A stretch of DNA of 64,000 bases from Gymnopus androsaceus JB14 (taxonomy: Eukaryota > Basidiomycota > Agaricomycetes > Agaricales > Omphalotaceae): NCBI GenBank assembly GCA_009733575.1, contig ML769485.1, positions 62,001 to 126,000 of the forward strand. Reading direction: 5' to 3'. A program made the position numbers and the translations under genes. Below are positions 33,692 through 45,455 of the stretch, in pieces (the stretch's first letter is position 1; every line of letters begins with the position of its first letter). The notes under the pieces are model-generated. The model had not been told where the DNA came from. It was given only the letters and a program-made list of their open reading frames with translations, and did not search any database.

Positions 33692-34063
33692 ATGAATTCA
33701 CCAGAGGATTGGGTACGGTACATCCAGATGTACCCCAACCAATGTCCTACTGGCATAAAGTATGATCACAATGATCATACTCTCACCCATAATGTACGGG
33801 GATGGTTATTAGTAAGTAACCATGCCCTAGTTATAGCTGTGGGGACTTCCAAGGTGAAGCAGCAATCCTTCACCTTACAAACAGCAGAGTTGTTCACAAC
33901 TCCAGGACTTTACACATCCATTACCAGATGTGATGAGACAAATATTGTCTCAAATATTTCAACATCACCATATACAGGTGACATTGATAATGCTACGTTG
34001 GATGATGTAGCCTTGTTTTATGCCTCCCAAGGCATTACCATTAGAAGATGGGAAAAGACATAA
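33692..34063 (+). other. Unrecognised ORF in the hairpin-dense region
   Basis: 123 codons from ATG 33692 (MNSPEDWVRYIQMYPNQCP) to a stop at 34063. Composition is protein-like, but no domain is recognised. It contains eight or more perfect hairpins, so either the RNA structure and protein were both maintained or the frame is incidental. Confidence 0.3.
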
Positions 34064-34560
34064 CTGTCTTTGCCCTTCAGTGGTTGACTATGTTCCGTAC
34101 AACAGACCCTAGTCTTGGAGGTGAGTTATGTGCAACACGTGACCATGTTCTTCACTCCTGTTTCTGAATACATGGCATGCTACCATGCATTTGAAATCCC
34201 AGGATATATTCACAACAAGCTATTGTGAATATGGTCCCAACTTCAACTATCAAGTTGAAGTTCTCACAAGTATGCTCCAGCTGGGTTGACACACTATCAA
34301 ACTAGTTGGGGGCCCTCCTTCCTCTTCGATTGAACTGTAGGCTCAATCTGCCTGGGGAGGGTGTAACATCCCAATCCCTGATCAGCAGGACCTCAGTCTT
34401 TACAGGTGGCAGCATGTTCCCATGCTGCCAATAATCTATATTATAATAATCATATATTAGATACCTTAGCTTTATACCATCACCTTGTGAGTAACCTCTG
34501 AATAAATCCAGTAGTACTCATTGGTGTGATACCTAAGGCTCTAGGCTCCATTTAGGAGCC

Positions 34561-36400
34561 ATTACACAAGGCCTGACAGTGTACAACAAGATCCTAAGAG
34601 GAGACTACCAGGAATAGTTGTATTATTAGGGCTCTGTTTGTTAGAAATAAAAAATGGAGTTTAATGATTGTGTAGCCGTTTGACCTTGACTGGGCCCTGA
34701 AGCAAACGGGTAAGGTACATGAGTAACTACATACTGTATTTATACCTGTAAGAATGACTATGTCATAGGGCATATAACAGGAAAGTGGGTACTATGTGAA
34801 TATTGGTGGCTACTATGCATACAGTAAAGTGGCTACTGTGAGTATATGCATGGATACTGTGAGTGTATGCGCAAATATCTCCTGTGATATCATAAATTCA
34901 TAAGTATGTTGTAATGTGGGCTAAAATAGATTTTCTGTAAATTCCAACACTGTTGATCAGAGACTAGAGTATGATTGTTTCTGATCATAACACATGCTAG
35001 CATTTCCATACTTGTACAATCAACCCATCATTACTTATTGTTGTTTACTTGTTGTCTTTCATTGTTTCATGTGTTGTTACTGCATGATCAGGGTATAGGG
35101 CTATGGGCTTAGGGCTTGTTGTTGAGAAACAAGTGAGCTCAGTTGGCAGATACAACCTCAGCGAGGAGGGAATCAAGCATCAAGAATGGGGGAAAGAATG
35201 ATTAGTTGGTAATTTGTATCTATCTACTTTATATACGGAAGCAGATAGGGGTATGCATGGTGTGTGGAGCAGCCAGACAACCAATGGCAGGGTATTTAAC
35301 CAACACTTGTACTTTAGTATATCTAGTAGTTGTAGCTGTAGCTTAGTCCTTAGCCTCAATCTCATCAATACCTCCTAGTCCTCAATAAATTCTTCTTCCC
35401 TTTTCCTCATTGTTCTTGTCTTTGCCTAAGTTGGAAGTTGCAACACCTAGTACCTTGTGTTGTGAGGAACTAGTTGCTGACAGTGTGTGGATGCATCTAT
35501 GCATGTGCATAGACCTGTCCTTCCCAGTCTGATTATTTGTACACTTTGATTGCAGCTTGTACTTTTACCGTATTCTACTTCCTGGCTCTTTAATACATGC
35601 TTCTACTCTTTTCTTACTTCAATTATGCTACTAATCTCTATTATTTGATCTATCCATGCAGACAGCACAAAAATACCACAACTATACCATTACCCAGTGA
35701 TACTGCAGCTTCAGATGCACTTATAGCAGCTGCACTTGAGGATGAGGGCAACAGTGATGATTGGGAGGATGACCTTACCTCAGAGGTGGAGCTTTGTGCA
35801 TTGCGCAACTATTCTGGTCCACATTATAAGAAGATTGAACTGGTTGATCTTTTCAAGTATCCTAGTTCCAATACTCCCAAGGGGGATTTGCTAAAGCATT
35901 GGCACTTCAACAGGTTATTGCTTGATGTTGCAGAGGACATTGAAGTGGAAGGGGTGGAGGCTCACTGGCTCAGGCTGGTAAAATGGACAATTGTACTTAA
36001 TACCTCAGTTCTTGAACTTTCATGGCACTAAACAGTACTATATTTTGTACTAATTACTACTAAAATACAGTAGCTTACCTAGAAGAGCATACATACTCAT
36101 TTTACCTCCATAGACATTTATAGACTGACTTTGACTCCATTAAATGCTGATGGACTTGGTTTGACTGATGCCGTCTGGATGGCATCTATTACAACACTGA
36201 AGAAAAGAATGAGGATTAAGAAACAGTTGCAAAGATTTATTAAATTGTCAACTGAGGTAGTTGTTTATACAGGCTTTCATTGTCTGCTTAAAGCAAGCCC
36301 AATTACTTATCACTGTCAAAGAAGTCAGGATGGAGTTTTCCAAGTCCAGAGCAAATATCCTAGGATCCACTGAAGCTGGGAGTGTTCTGTGTCAAAAATA
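34561..36400. other. Repeat-like region with an unrecognised ORF
   Basis: No domain is recognised. The plus-strand frame 35597-36031 includes an acidic stretch (ALEDEGNSDDWEDDL) and HYKKIELVDLFKYPSSNTPK, which looks protein-like, and a second frame follows at 36131-36373. Both may be exons of a degraded mobile-element gene. A TGTAACATCCC word at about 34361, after a purine run, might be the start of an LTR, but no partner was found. Confidence 0.3.
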
Positions 36401-37652
36401 ACTGAGAAGAGACTCTGAGAGCTTGAGATTGCAGAGTTAAAACAACATGCCTTGCCAGTACAAAAAAAATATTTGCGCGATCGGTTTCCAGATCGATGTC
36501 AAGTAAGTGCTAGTTCAACATCATCTCCTTTTCTTCTCACTTGACCTCTTCGGCTGCATATCAGGCGAAAAAAAAAAAAAAAAAAAAAAACTCAAGAAAA
36601 AACTGCATGAAGATCGTACTATTGACTCAGAATCGGTCTAAGGTTTAGTTAGATGTGATGGTTTGGATAAAAGTATTGGGTAATGTTGCGTATTGGGATT
36701 GACATTAGACACTAGACGCAACTGCAATGCGAATAGAGGGCAAGCTTCGAAACATCCGCTGAGCCCCAGTCAAAAGTCCGTGCCCTGGATCGGACAGTCA
36801 AGTTAATGGGTAAAAAATCGGTTGAGATGAGGTGAAACAGAACCGAAGAGTGAAAATCTAACTTCAATCGATGTCAAACGATGGCGATTCAATATAAATG
36901 TTATTAAAAGACTCAAAATCGTTTGGGATGCCTTGGGATCGTTTAAATCTTAACGCTCTCAAACGATCCCAGGCTGAGCATTGAGTGCTGACGCGCTCGT
37001 GGGAAAATCGGGGCAAAAATCTGGAAGAAAAGACGACCCTCACTCCGTTCGGGAGTCGGGGATTTGAAATTTCGGCGGCGTTTGCGCTCAGCTCGGTTTT
37101 AGACTTGCAGTCTGGATTCGTACTTGCATGGAATTTTTGTAACAATTGACTAACTATGTACACTCCTCCATGAATGTTTACGGTAGGGAGCTCCAGGGCT
37201 GATTTACCCCATGTTGTGCCGCGATTTTCCGCGTTTTTTTGTGTTGGCACTCACCTTATAGTACTCCCGTGTATTATGATTCTCTACTTATTGGCTACTA
37301 TCAGGAATGAATAAACTATTCTAGGCCAGCAATGATTCCTTAAATGAACAAATGCTAGCGCTGGATCAGTTCCCTTCTCTGAGTCGATATTTGGCTCCGA
37401 GTCCTACTTTGTTGAGTCCTACTTTGTTATTCTCCCAGCCGGCACCTCGCTGGCATATGAAAGGAATCTTTGAAAGGAATCTTTTCTATATAATCCTCGG
37501 ATATCATGGGATCTGTGTGACAGGGTCCTCTCGTAACTGCCACGGGCTCTACAGGACAACTTTGGTATAGACGTAAATTTCAATCGCTTGAAAAAGCTTC
37601 ATGCACAATAACTCGTCACCCACTTTCACCCTCAACTTTCATAGCAAGGAAC
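36401..37652. other. Intergenic region with a long A-tract
   Basis: Contains an A-run of more than 20 bases near 36570. A 128-codon minus-strand frame at 36864-37250 has no splice partners or known motif; I do not call it a gene. The last 100 bases precede the DUF6534-type gene. Confidence 0.4.
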
Positions 37653-39119
37653 ATGGCCTCTGCTGCTAATCCCCCACAAGAGGTCATCGCAACCACTTTT
37701 GGACCCTTGGTGTCTGGGATCTGGATGCAGCAGCTTCTTCTGGGCTTCATTTTAGCCCAGATGGTAGATTATTACCGCTATCATTTCCAGACTGACTCGA
37801 TATTCAACAAAACTGTGGTTACACTTTTACTAGTGCTTAATCTATTATTAGGGGGGACCGACTTGTATGTTACTCTTTTGAATATTGCAAAACATAGGGC
37901 TGATAGAATTTTAGTCACGTTCTTTACCGTGCCTCAGTGTTGTTCTATGGCCAATACGAGTTTTTTAATCTACAAGAGTGGACGATGTGGCTTGAGCCTG
38001 GATGGACTGCTATTGTCGGCTTCCTTGCTCAACTGTTTTTCCTAGTCCGGTCTGTACTTTCTGTCAAAACTTCGGACGTTCTGATTCTCATAATTCCTTG
38101 TCAGATGCCAGCGCATTGTCCAGTCAAAGTTCATAACTGCCATCTTGACGCTCCGTATGTGCTTCAGTTATCTTTTGTAGAGATCTTCACTTAGTGTGTC
38201 GCTAGTGGTTCTCTTCTCTGTTGGAGCGGGTTTGGCGTGAGTAGTACCGTGCGATCGGGCTCCGTTGCTAATACGGAATTCCCTATGTACCGACAGAGTA
38301 TCCGGATCATTTGTCAAAGACAAAACATTCAGCTCTCTCAGTGAATTCAAAACACCAATCATTCTGTGGCTTGTCTCGGTAATGCTTGATTCTCTTACAT
38401 GTATCTCTCCAAAGTTGACAACATTTCATTCAGACTTCTGTCGCAGATGTCAGCATCGCTAGTGTTCTTATAACTCACCTCCTCAGATCGCGAACCCATT
38501 TCCAAAAAACAAATACAGGTACTTACGCGTTTTACTCGAAAGGGCGAGTGAGCTCAGATTACTGCAGTAATCACTCGGATGGTTATAACATCCATGGAAA
38601 CCAGTGCGATGACTGGTATTGTTGCGACTCTTAATCTTGTTCTGGTGAGTATGTTTTTGACTCAGGCTCGTTCAATGATTGAGCGGCGTATGTAGTTTTT
38701 ACCTCTGCAGCAGACAGCCTACCAGTAAGTCAACATTGATTTTTTTGAGACTTAAACTCACGGCCCTCATGTGCGTAGTCTTCTTCCTCAATTCTCCATG
38801 AGCCGGGTGTATACGATAACCGTCATGGTGACTTTACTGGCTCGCACCGAAAATCGGAATATCATGAATGACAAAACGTGGGCGTCCGTGCCACTCTCTT
38901 CGGTAAAGTTCCAAAAATTCCAACCTAAAACCGATACTACTCTCTCGGTATGAGTATCTGAGCGTTCCACTTCCGTTTTCGCTGAATCTCTTGTTGTTAT
39001 CTTAGGTTGGCGTTACTACGACTGTACACCAATACACTGACCAGAATAATGCAGATAGTAAGGATTTTGAACTGGATCCTATTGCTGACCAGAAGTCTAG
39101 TATGGTGGAAGAGGTGTAA
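37653..39119 (+). CDS. Multi-spanning membrane protein, DUF6534-type
   Basis: 322 residues in ten exons: 37653-37864, 37915-38049, 38105-38154, 38206-38236, 38297-38378, 38434-38518, 38568-38644, 38711-38724, 38779-38947 and 39006-39119. The sum is in frame. About seven hydrophobic segments are spread over the protein. The order (GPLVSGIWMQQLLLGFILAQ, a segment with YYRYHFQTD, then a 50-residue segment ending in an ITRMVITSMETSAMTG-like helix) matches the large DUF6534 family of mushroom genomes, whose function is unknown. The C-terminal tail is polar and acidic. Exon 8 is only 14 nt. ATG 37653 is the first in frame. Confidence 0.8.
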
Positions 39120-39275
39120 ATTCAGTCTTTGGCTTACTTATCTTATGGACCCCACAGAGGCTCGCTATGATAGGATATAGGAATTGTGTATTTCAAATTT
39201 GTTTTTGTCTGTACTCCGCGTTAAAGAAGAATTGGCAAATGAAGCAGTTATCATTGATGGACGGGTATACTACAG

Positions 39276-40447
39276 TCACTCATCGTCGATGATAGCAGGT
39301 ACATAAAACGTCAAAACACCTCCTGCGTCCGCAACGTCGCCTATGTAGACGTAGAGTATTAAGCAGTGGTTTTGACAAATACCTGAAGCGGACGTTAATA
39401 GCTAGAAAAGAATTGGATAAGAAAGATGTACAGGCTATCGTAGTTGTCGATACAACATGGCTACTCAGGAACTTCGAGAAACTTTTTATAGAGACCAGAA
39501 CCGAGAACAGCTGTTCAGGATCAGGCGGTGGGTCATCTGTATTCTCTTGAGAGGCACCTTCTTTCACTATGACGGCATGAGGAAAAGACAATTTGAACAC
39601 AAAGGAGGATGGACAAACTCATTTGAGGAATAGAGCATTTTTTCCATTCCGTGTCGACTTTGACGCTTTCGGTATTGATGGATAGCTGTAAACACCCATT
39701 ATGGTTCGCCCGGAGGGCCATTACATCGGACATAGGGCGTAATCGTTCGACGATTGTTCGTAATTTGTGCAAGGATGGCAAAAGGACATGAATCTGCGTA
39801 AAGGTTAGCAATGGTCTTGAGCAAAGAGAGAGAAAACACACACATCTGGTTCTGGACACATTGGTTCACTCAATTTTGCAACATCCGCAGGCTTCATAAC
39901 CTCAATCTTCACATCGTGTCCAACTCGAACCTTTCTGCCTACACGCGTAGTCCCGGTGATTTCAAAGTTGAGTACAGCTTGATCGTTCTTCTTGGCTAGC
40001 TTCACGACAACTTCTTCTGTTTCGTAGGACGAGCCTGAAGTCGAATTTGATGCCACGGAAGACACAGATGTCGATCTGAGCGCTCCCATAATAGCTTCAC
40101 AGGAAACGCCAACGGTAATCTCGTTGCTCGAGTTGGATTGTATCCGGTAAGAGTTGAATATTGATTCGATTTTGATTTGCCTGGCGAGCTATGCGCTTGG
40201 TTTCTTGGAGAAACAGTGAATGGATGGACTTACGACCAGACTTGAATCCCTCCTTCATTAGCATCACTGTTACATATAACGTGCATGTTCTCTTCGGTAA
40301 ATTTGATGATGCATTTTTTCTGCAGCTTTTCTACCGATTGCATTATCCCTTTCGAAGAATTACTGTAGATAATAGATGATGGTAAATGTGTATTGGAAAC
40401 TTACGATAAAAGGTGGTCACATTCTCGATAACAGCGCGAAATCGCAT
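39276..40447 (-). CDS. HUS1: HUS1, subunit of the 9-1-1 checkpoint clamp
   Basis: 303 residues in six exons: 40447-40405, 40348-40234, 40180-39844, 39793-39619, 39566-39432 and 39382-39276. The sum is in frame. HUS1 forms the PCNA-like Rad9-Rad1-Hus1 ring that is loaded at damaged DNA and activates the ATR/Mec1 pathway in the nucleus. The sequence is diagnostic from end to end: MRFRAVIENVTTFYRIMQSV, the INNxD-like CNSDANEGGIQVWSQ, KLAKKNDQAVLNFEITGTTR, HDVKIEVMKPADVAKLSEPM, NGCLQLSINTESVKVDTEW, and the terminal HCLILYVYIGDVADAGGV. The start matches the conserved MRFR N-terminus rather than an upstream in-frame ATG. It is convergent with the membrane-protein gene, 156 bp away. Confidence 0.95.
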
Positions 40448-40588
40448 TTTATCGCGTAGAAACTGATGGTGGTTGCGGTTCAAGTCGAGCCGCGTGATGC
40501 CATAAACCCGTGAGACACACGTGCTGGCTCTCATTTACGCTCTACAACTGATGTGATAGTTACTGATACTATCCCTGATACTGCATAA

Positions 40589-41236
40589 TCACACCGCCAA
40601 TAATTATGCTTCAGCTAAGCTGAAGCATAGTGTGAAATAAAACATTTCTGTACCTATGCGAAATGTACTTTTTCGGACAAATATGGAAGAATGTTATTTC
40701 AATAGACCGATGAATGAATAAAATTCCTACCTTCTGAATTTTTGAATTTACGCTGATTTCCAAAAGAATTGTTTTCAATTAAACTCTGAAAACAATAATT
40801 TCAAGGCAGACTGAATGCTTTTATTTCACAATAAGAGCGAAAGAAATTGCTTCGAAGAACCCTTTCAGCTGGTTCCCGAAAGATAATACTTCAATTTTCG
40901 GACCGGGCCGGGCCGCTGCCAAACCGGACAGCGAAAGGCAATCTTTCAACAAAAAATTGAATTGTTCTTCGAAACAATTAGTTTCACTCTTATTGTGAAA
41001 ACAGGACATTCAAGTCCACATTGAAACTATTGTTTTTAGAGTTCAAGTGAAAATACTTCTTTTGCAAGTCAGTGTAAATTAAAAAATTCAGAAGGTAGGA
41101 ATTTTATTCATTCATCGGTCTATTGAAATGATTATCTTCCATATTTGTCTGAAAAAGTATATTTCGCATAGGTATTGGAATAATTTATTTCACACTATGC
41201 TTCAGCCAAGCTGAAGCATAATTATTGGCAGTGTGA
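40589..41236. mobile_element. Foldback/MITE element with hairpin tips
   Basis: A 648-bp palindrome-like element with arms of about 270-300 bp and a G/C-rich centre near 40900. Outer ends are CACACCGCCAATAATTATGC and, inverted, CACACTGCCAATAATTATGC. Just inside each end sits its own hairpin (ATGCTTCAGCT-A-AGCTGAAGCAT on the left, ATGCTTCAGC-CAA-GCTGAAGCAT on the right). No coding capacity. CAT on both sides may be a 3-bp target duplication. It sits 142 bp upstream of HUS1. Confidence 0.85.
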
Positions 41237-41912
41237 ATCATGGAGGTGACTATGTCAATCGTACGACTTAAACTCATATCTTTCAGGAAGATACGATTCC
41301 ACTGGGGAAGGAAGGTTTTGTTACTACACGGCATGGTCCAATGCTGCTAGCGCGGCACTAGCACTTTCGCCTCCGGGACACCTGGAGCAAGACAGCGACG
41401 AGCTCGGGGAATCTCTGGGAGGACAAACGAAGCGAAATTGCGATCTGCAAAGCGAAGAAGTCTGAACTTTAAAGGCCTCTCTTTCCTTATTTCTTGCTCT
41501 AAGACTGTCAGGTTGGAGGGACTGTCCCTCAAAATTATATTTGACATAGTCTCCGAGTCGGGAGTTCTTGGGAAAGAAGTATCATGTAAGTATGCCATTC
41601 AGCACGTTCAGCACGTTCACCCTGGCTTTCACTATTCCCATTACTGCTTAGCAATGTCCGGTACGGTAGGCGGGAAGCCCAAGCTTCATTTTTCGACGGT
41701 ATGTATTATTCAGCGTAGCCCCGAGTCGGAAGCCTTTGGGAACTTATTCCATTTCTTCCCTAGTAAGCATCGAAGAACACAATGCGGGTATGTATGAATG
41801 ATTACGAGCACCATTATTAACCGACCTCTATCTCGGAGTATAAATGCATCCACAGTAGACATACTGTATATATATCGAATCTATCCAGACGTCTTTTGAC
41901 CTACATAGAAGC
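41237..41912. other. Intergenic, upstream of acyltransferase 1
   Basis: An 83-codon minus-strand frame at 41347-41598 is unsupported. A TATATATCG word near 41869 could be the TATA region of the next gene. Nothing else seen. Confidence 0.45.
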
Positions 41913-43443
41913 ATGTGGACAGATCCATTCGCTGCGTTAGCCACGGTTAACACCAGCGCCAACGATGAAAGGTATACGGAAACTCGAATCAAACCGACCT
42001 CGAAACGAAATTCCCCTCCTGTCGAGCCTATCCGTCTTCATGTGTTCGATCTTCTTATGCCGCCAATGAACATGCAGGTGCCGTTCGTGTTCAAGATAGC
42101 ACCTGGGATACACGAAGAGTGCAAGGAAAGCGAGGGGGAGTTGGTGAACCCGGGGTGTCGAGAGCAGTTCGAATCAATAGCCACGAAACTCAAAGCTTCG
42201 CTCGCAGAAGCGTTAGAGGTTTATCCTCCTGTCGCTGGGACAATACGTACGTCCGCCGACGATGCATTGGCCATGACCATAGTCTGCGACGGTCAGGGAG
42301 CGACATTCATGACCCAGGTTGAAGATAGGAAATATGTCGAGTCTGAGCATTGGCTAGATGGACTTGCAGGAACAAGCCTTTTCACTGCGGATTTTTCGAA
42401 ACCTATCTTTGCAGTGAAGCTGATACTGGTGAGTGTTTGGTACATGGGCATGAATTCAGCCAGCTGAGAGTTATGTCAAGTTCTCCTGCGGTACAATAGT
42501 TATGATCACATCTATGCATCATTATGCAGCAGATCTCACCTCTTACATGGACTTTATAGACGCTTGGGCTCAACTTTCCCGAGGAGAGGACCTTGCTACT
42601 TACTCTTCCTTGTCATGGACCCGTAACTTCAACAACTTGTCCCCACCTGCGGCAGTCCCTTCCACGATACCTGGTATAATGATTTTGTCTCCTTCCTCGG
42701 GCCCTCCCCCTATCCCTACAGAATTTCGACAAGGAGATGGGCTAAGGTGGTTCATCAGTGACACTAACCTAGCAAAGTTGAAAGCCGATTGCATGGATCT
42801 GGTCAAGAAAAAACAAGTCAATTCCTGGCTTTCGAGTTCAGATGCTTTGACTGCTTTGATGTGGGGAGCCATGACGCGCGCCCAACACGCCATCTCGAAC
42901 AACATTGATCCCACAAGGACAGTGGATTCAATGAATTTGGCAGTTAATGGACGGGAACGAATACCAGGTCTCGGTCCATTAGAGGCTGGTGGTCCTTCGC
43001 GCTACTTCGGCAATTTGAATCTTTTTCTGATGGTGTATACACCGCGGGTAGATCTCCTGGAAGCCAGCCTGGGGGCTATGTCTCGCGTCGCCTTGGCTAT
43101 CCGCAAGACACTGCATGATAACACCACTCCCGAGGCCATAGCAGCGAGAGTTGCATTCATCGAGGCACAGGTTGAAGCGAAAAAACAGATGCTTGTCGAG
43201 CTTGGCGATTGTATGACGACGAGTTGGTCGAAGTATGATATGACTAGCTTCGACTTTGGATTGGGGCTTGATGTGCAGTCAGTGGGGACTACGATAGGGA
43301 CAAAGGCAACATACCCAACTGGAATGATACATATTACGAGGGCCAGTGGAGGGTTAATTGTAACCACAATTATGAAGAAGGAAGCCGACGAGTTGTTGAA
43401 GATGGATTCGGTTTTGACGAGGTATGCACAAGCTATACTATAA
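41913..43443 (+). CDS. HXXXD acyltransferase 1 (transferase family, BAHD-like)
   Basis: 496 residues in two exons, 41913-42428 and 42469-43443, with a 40-bp intron. The catalytic motif HYAAD is at residues 190-194 (MHHYAADLTS), and the structural DFGLG motif is C-terminal (SFDFGLGLDVQS). Both define the BAHD-like transferase fold shared with fungal acetyltransferases such as trichothecene 3-O-acetyltransferase. It would move an acyl group from CoA to an alcohol or amine; the acceptor is unknown and the enzyme is probably cytosolic. There is no signal peptide. A tandem paralogue follows 166 bp downstream on the same strand, and a pseudogene copy lies at 25.8-26.5 kb. Confidence 0.88.
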
Positions 43444-43609
43444 AAGTAGGACTTAATTACCGGATAAATGCTAGAGATCTTTGACGTGATTCTTGAATGA
43501 AAGGATGTCCCCATAGAGCAAACCCTTCCCAGCCTTCCCGCTTGCGATATGGCAGTCGACTATAAGTGCGGCCACGTGAAAACTCTCTATCCTCACAGAA
43601 CTTCGAAAT

Positions 43610-45105
43610 ATGTCACCTTTCACTACGTTGGCGGCCAGCGCCAACGATGCAAAGACCGATACGTATATGGAAACTCGAATCGAACCGACCTCGAAAAGAA
43701 ATCTCCCCCCTGTGGAACCTATCCGTCTTCATCCGCTCGATTACCTTATGCCGCAGGTAAATATACAAGTGGCATTCGTATTCAAGATAGCACGGGTACA
43801 CGAGAAATCGGAGCCAGTGATCTCGGAGTTTCGAGAGCAGTTTGAATCAATAGTCACGAAACTCAAATCTGGGCTCGCAGAAGCGTTAGAGGTTTATCCT
43901 CCTGTCGCCGGGACAATACGTACGTCCGGCGACGATGCATTGGCTATGACCATAGTCTGCGATGGCCAAGGCGCAATATTCATAACACAGATCGAAGATC
44001 GGAAATATGTCGAGTCTGAGCATTGGTTAGACAGACTTGCAGGAAAAAATCACAACGATGGGGATATCTCGAAACCTATCTTCGCAGTGAAGTTGACACT
44101 GGTGAGTGTTCGGTACCAGGGTATGAAGTCCGGCCAACTGAGAGTTATATCAAGTTCTCCTGCGGTACAATAGTTATGATCGCCGCTATGCACCATTTTG
44201 CAGCAGACCTCACTTCGTATATGGACTTTATCGGCGCTTGGGCACAACTTTCCCGAGGGGAGGACCTTCCTACGGCTTATTCTTCCCTGTTGTGGTCTCG
44301 TAACTTGGACTTATCCCCACCTGCGGTAGTCCCTTCGACGATACCTGGCATAACATCGTTGTCGCCTTCCCCGGTTCCTCTTCCTGTTTTTCGACAGGGA
44401 GATGGGCTAAGTTGGTTCGTCAGCGACGCTAACGTGGCAAAGTTAAAAGCGGATTGCATGGCTCTGGTCAAGAAAAAACAAGTCAATTCCTGGATTTCGA
44501 GTTCAGATGCTTTGACTGCTTTGACATGGGGAGCCATGACGCGCGCGCAAAACTACGTTTTGGACATTCCTGGCCACACAAGGACAGTGGGTTCATTGGC
44601 TCTATCAGTTAATGGACGGGAGCGGATACCAGGTCTTGGACCATCAGAGGCTGGTGGCCCTTCGCGTTATTTCGGCAACTTGAATCTTTTTTTGACGGTG
44701 TACACACCACGGGCAGATCTCTTGGAAGCCAATATGGAAGCCACATCCCGCGTAGCCTTGGCTATTCGCCAGACACTACAGGATGGCACTACTCCCGAAG
44801 TCATAGCAGCGAGAGTTGCATTCCTCGAAGCACAGGCTGAAGCGAAGGAACAGGTGTTTTTCGAGTCTAGCGATTGTATGACGTCGAGTTGGTCGAAATA
44901 TGATATGACTAGCTTTGACTTTGGATTGGGGCCTGATGTGCAGTCAGTGGGGACTACGATAGGGACAAAGGCGGCATTCCCAGCTGGAATGATTTTTATC
45001 ACGAGAGGCAGTGGAGGATTAATTGTGGCCACAACTACGGAGAAGGAAGCAGACGAATTGTTGAAAGTGGATCCAGTTTTGACAAGGTATGCAGAGGTTG
45101 TGTAG
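43610..45105 (+). CDS. HXXXD acyltransferase 2 (tandem paralogue)
   Basis: 484 residues in two exons, 43610-44101 and 44143-45105, with a 41-bp intron at the same place as in acyltransferase 1 and the same unusual CTGAG acceptor. It has HFAAD at residues 182-186 and DFGLG near the C-terminus. Long stretches are identical to copy 1 (SSDALTAL.WGAMTRAQ, VNGRERIPGLGP.EAGGPSR), so the duplication is recent. Differences cluster in the acceptor-side loop after the HXXXD motif and near residue 50, where it is shorter. Both genes look intact. Confidence 0.88.
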
Positions 45106-45455
45106 TGGCCGCATTGAGTTCGTAGTTGTCGAAAATGTGATTTAACTTCAGCCTATGATGCGGGAGTCTTCCGAACGTGCGAGGTTTTGCGGAAAGAAAG
45201 CGACAACTTGCAATGCTGGCTTCCAGCAGGAGACCTGGACCGATTCGAGACGGCACGAAATTTTTTCGACTTGGATACAACTTAGAAATACCATGTACCT
45301 TCGAAGTATCCGTTCCATCGACGAAGGCAGAGAAGGTCTCGAAGCATTACACTCAGTTCAGACAAAATGTATGTTTGGCATGGCATGAATTTTAGAGTGC
45401 GTGGAATACATATGCCTGGTACATGAAACGACAGCAAGAAAACACAACGACCCGC
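45106..45455. other. Intergenic region
   Basis: 3' flank shared by acyltransferase 2 and the eS25 gene, which are convergent. No gene seen. Confidence 0.5.

Larger units (their letters stand above)
30640..34560. repeat. Hairpin-dense region
   Basis: Short perfect inverted repeats with 1-12 nt loops follow one another every 30-80 bp. Examples (left arm/right arm): 30878-30891/30901-30914 (14 bp), 31222-31235/31241-31254 (14), 31286-31293/31298-31305 (8), 31390-31403/31414-31427 (14), 31721-31729/31733-31741 (9), 31745-31756/31761-31772 (12), 31878-31889/31893-31904 (12), palindrome 32687-32706, 32743-32753/32761-32771 (11), 33759-33768/33772-33781 (10), 33851-33859/33868-33876 (9), 34206-34215/34223-34232 (10), 34239-34248/34253-34262 (10) and 34408-34416/34421-34429 (9). 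Sequences of the hairpins differ, so this is not a simple satellite. Neighbouring genes lack this pattern. Function unknown; it is probably part of a mobile element, with long frames running through the hairpins. Confidence 0.85.

Noticed and set aside
34361..35450. A possible LTR starting TGTAACATCCC after a purine run.
   Set aside because: I could not find a matching second LTR, a clear 3' end or a target duplication.
31419..36031. Assignment of the hairpin-region frames to a known transposon class such as KDZ or hAT.
   Set aside because: None of the class motifs could be found in these frames.
36864..37250. A 128-codon minus-strand open frame.
   Set aside because: No motif, no introns, unusual composition, next to an A-tract in repeat-like DNA.
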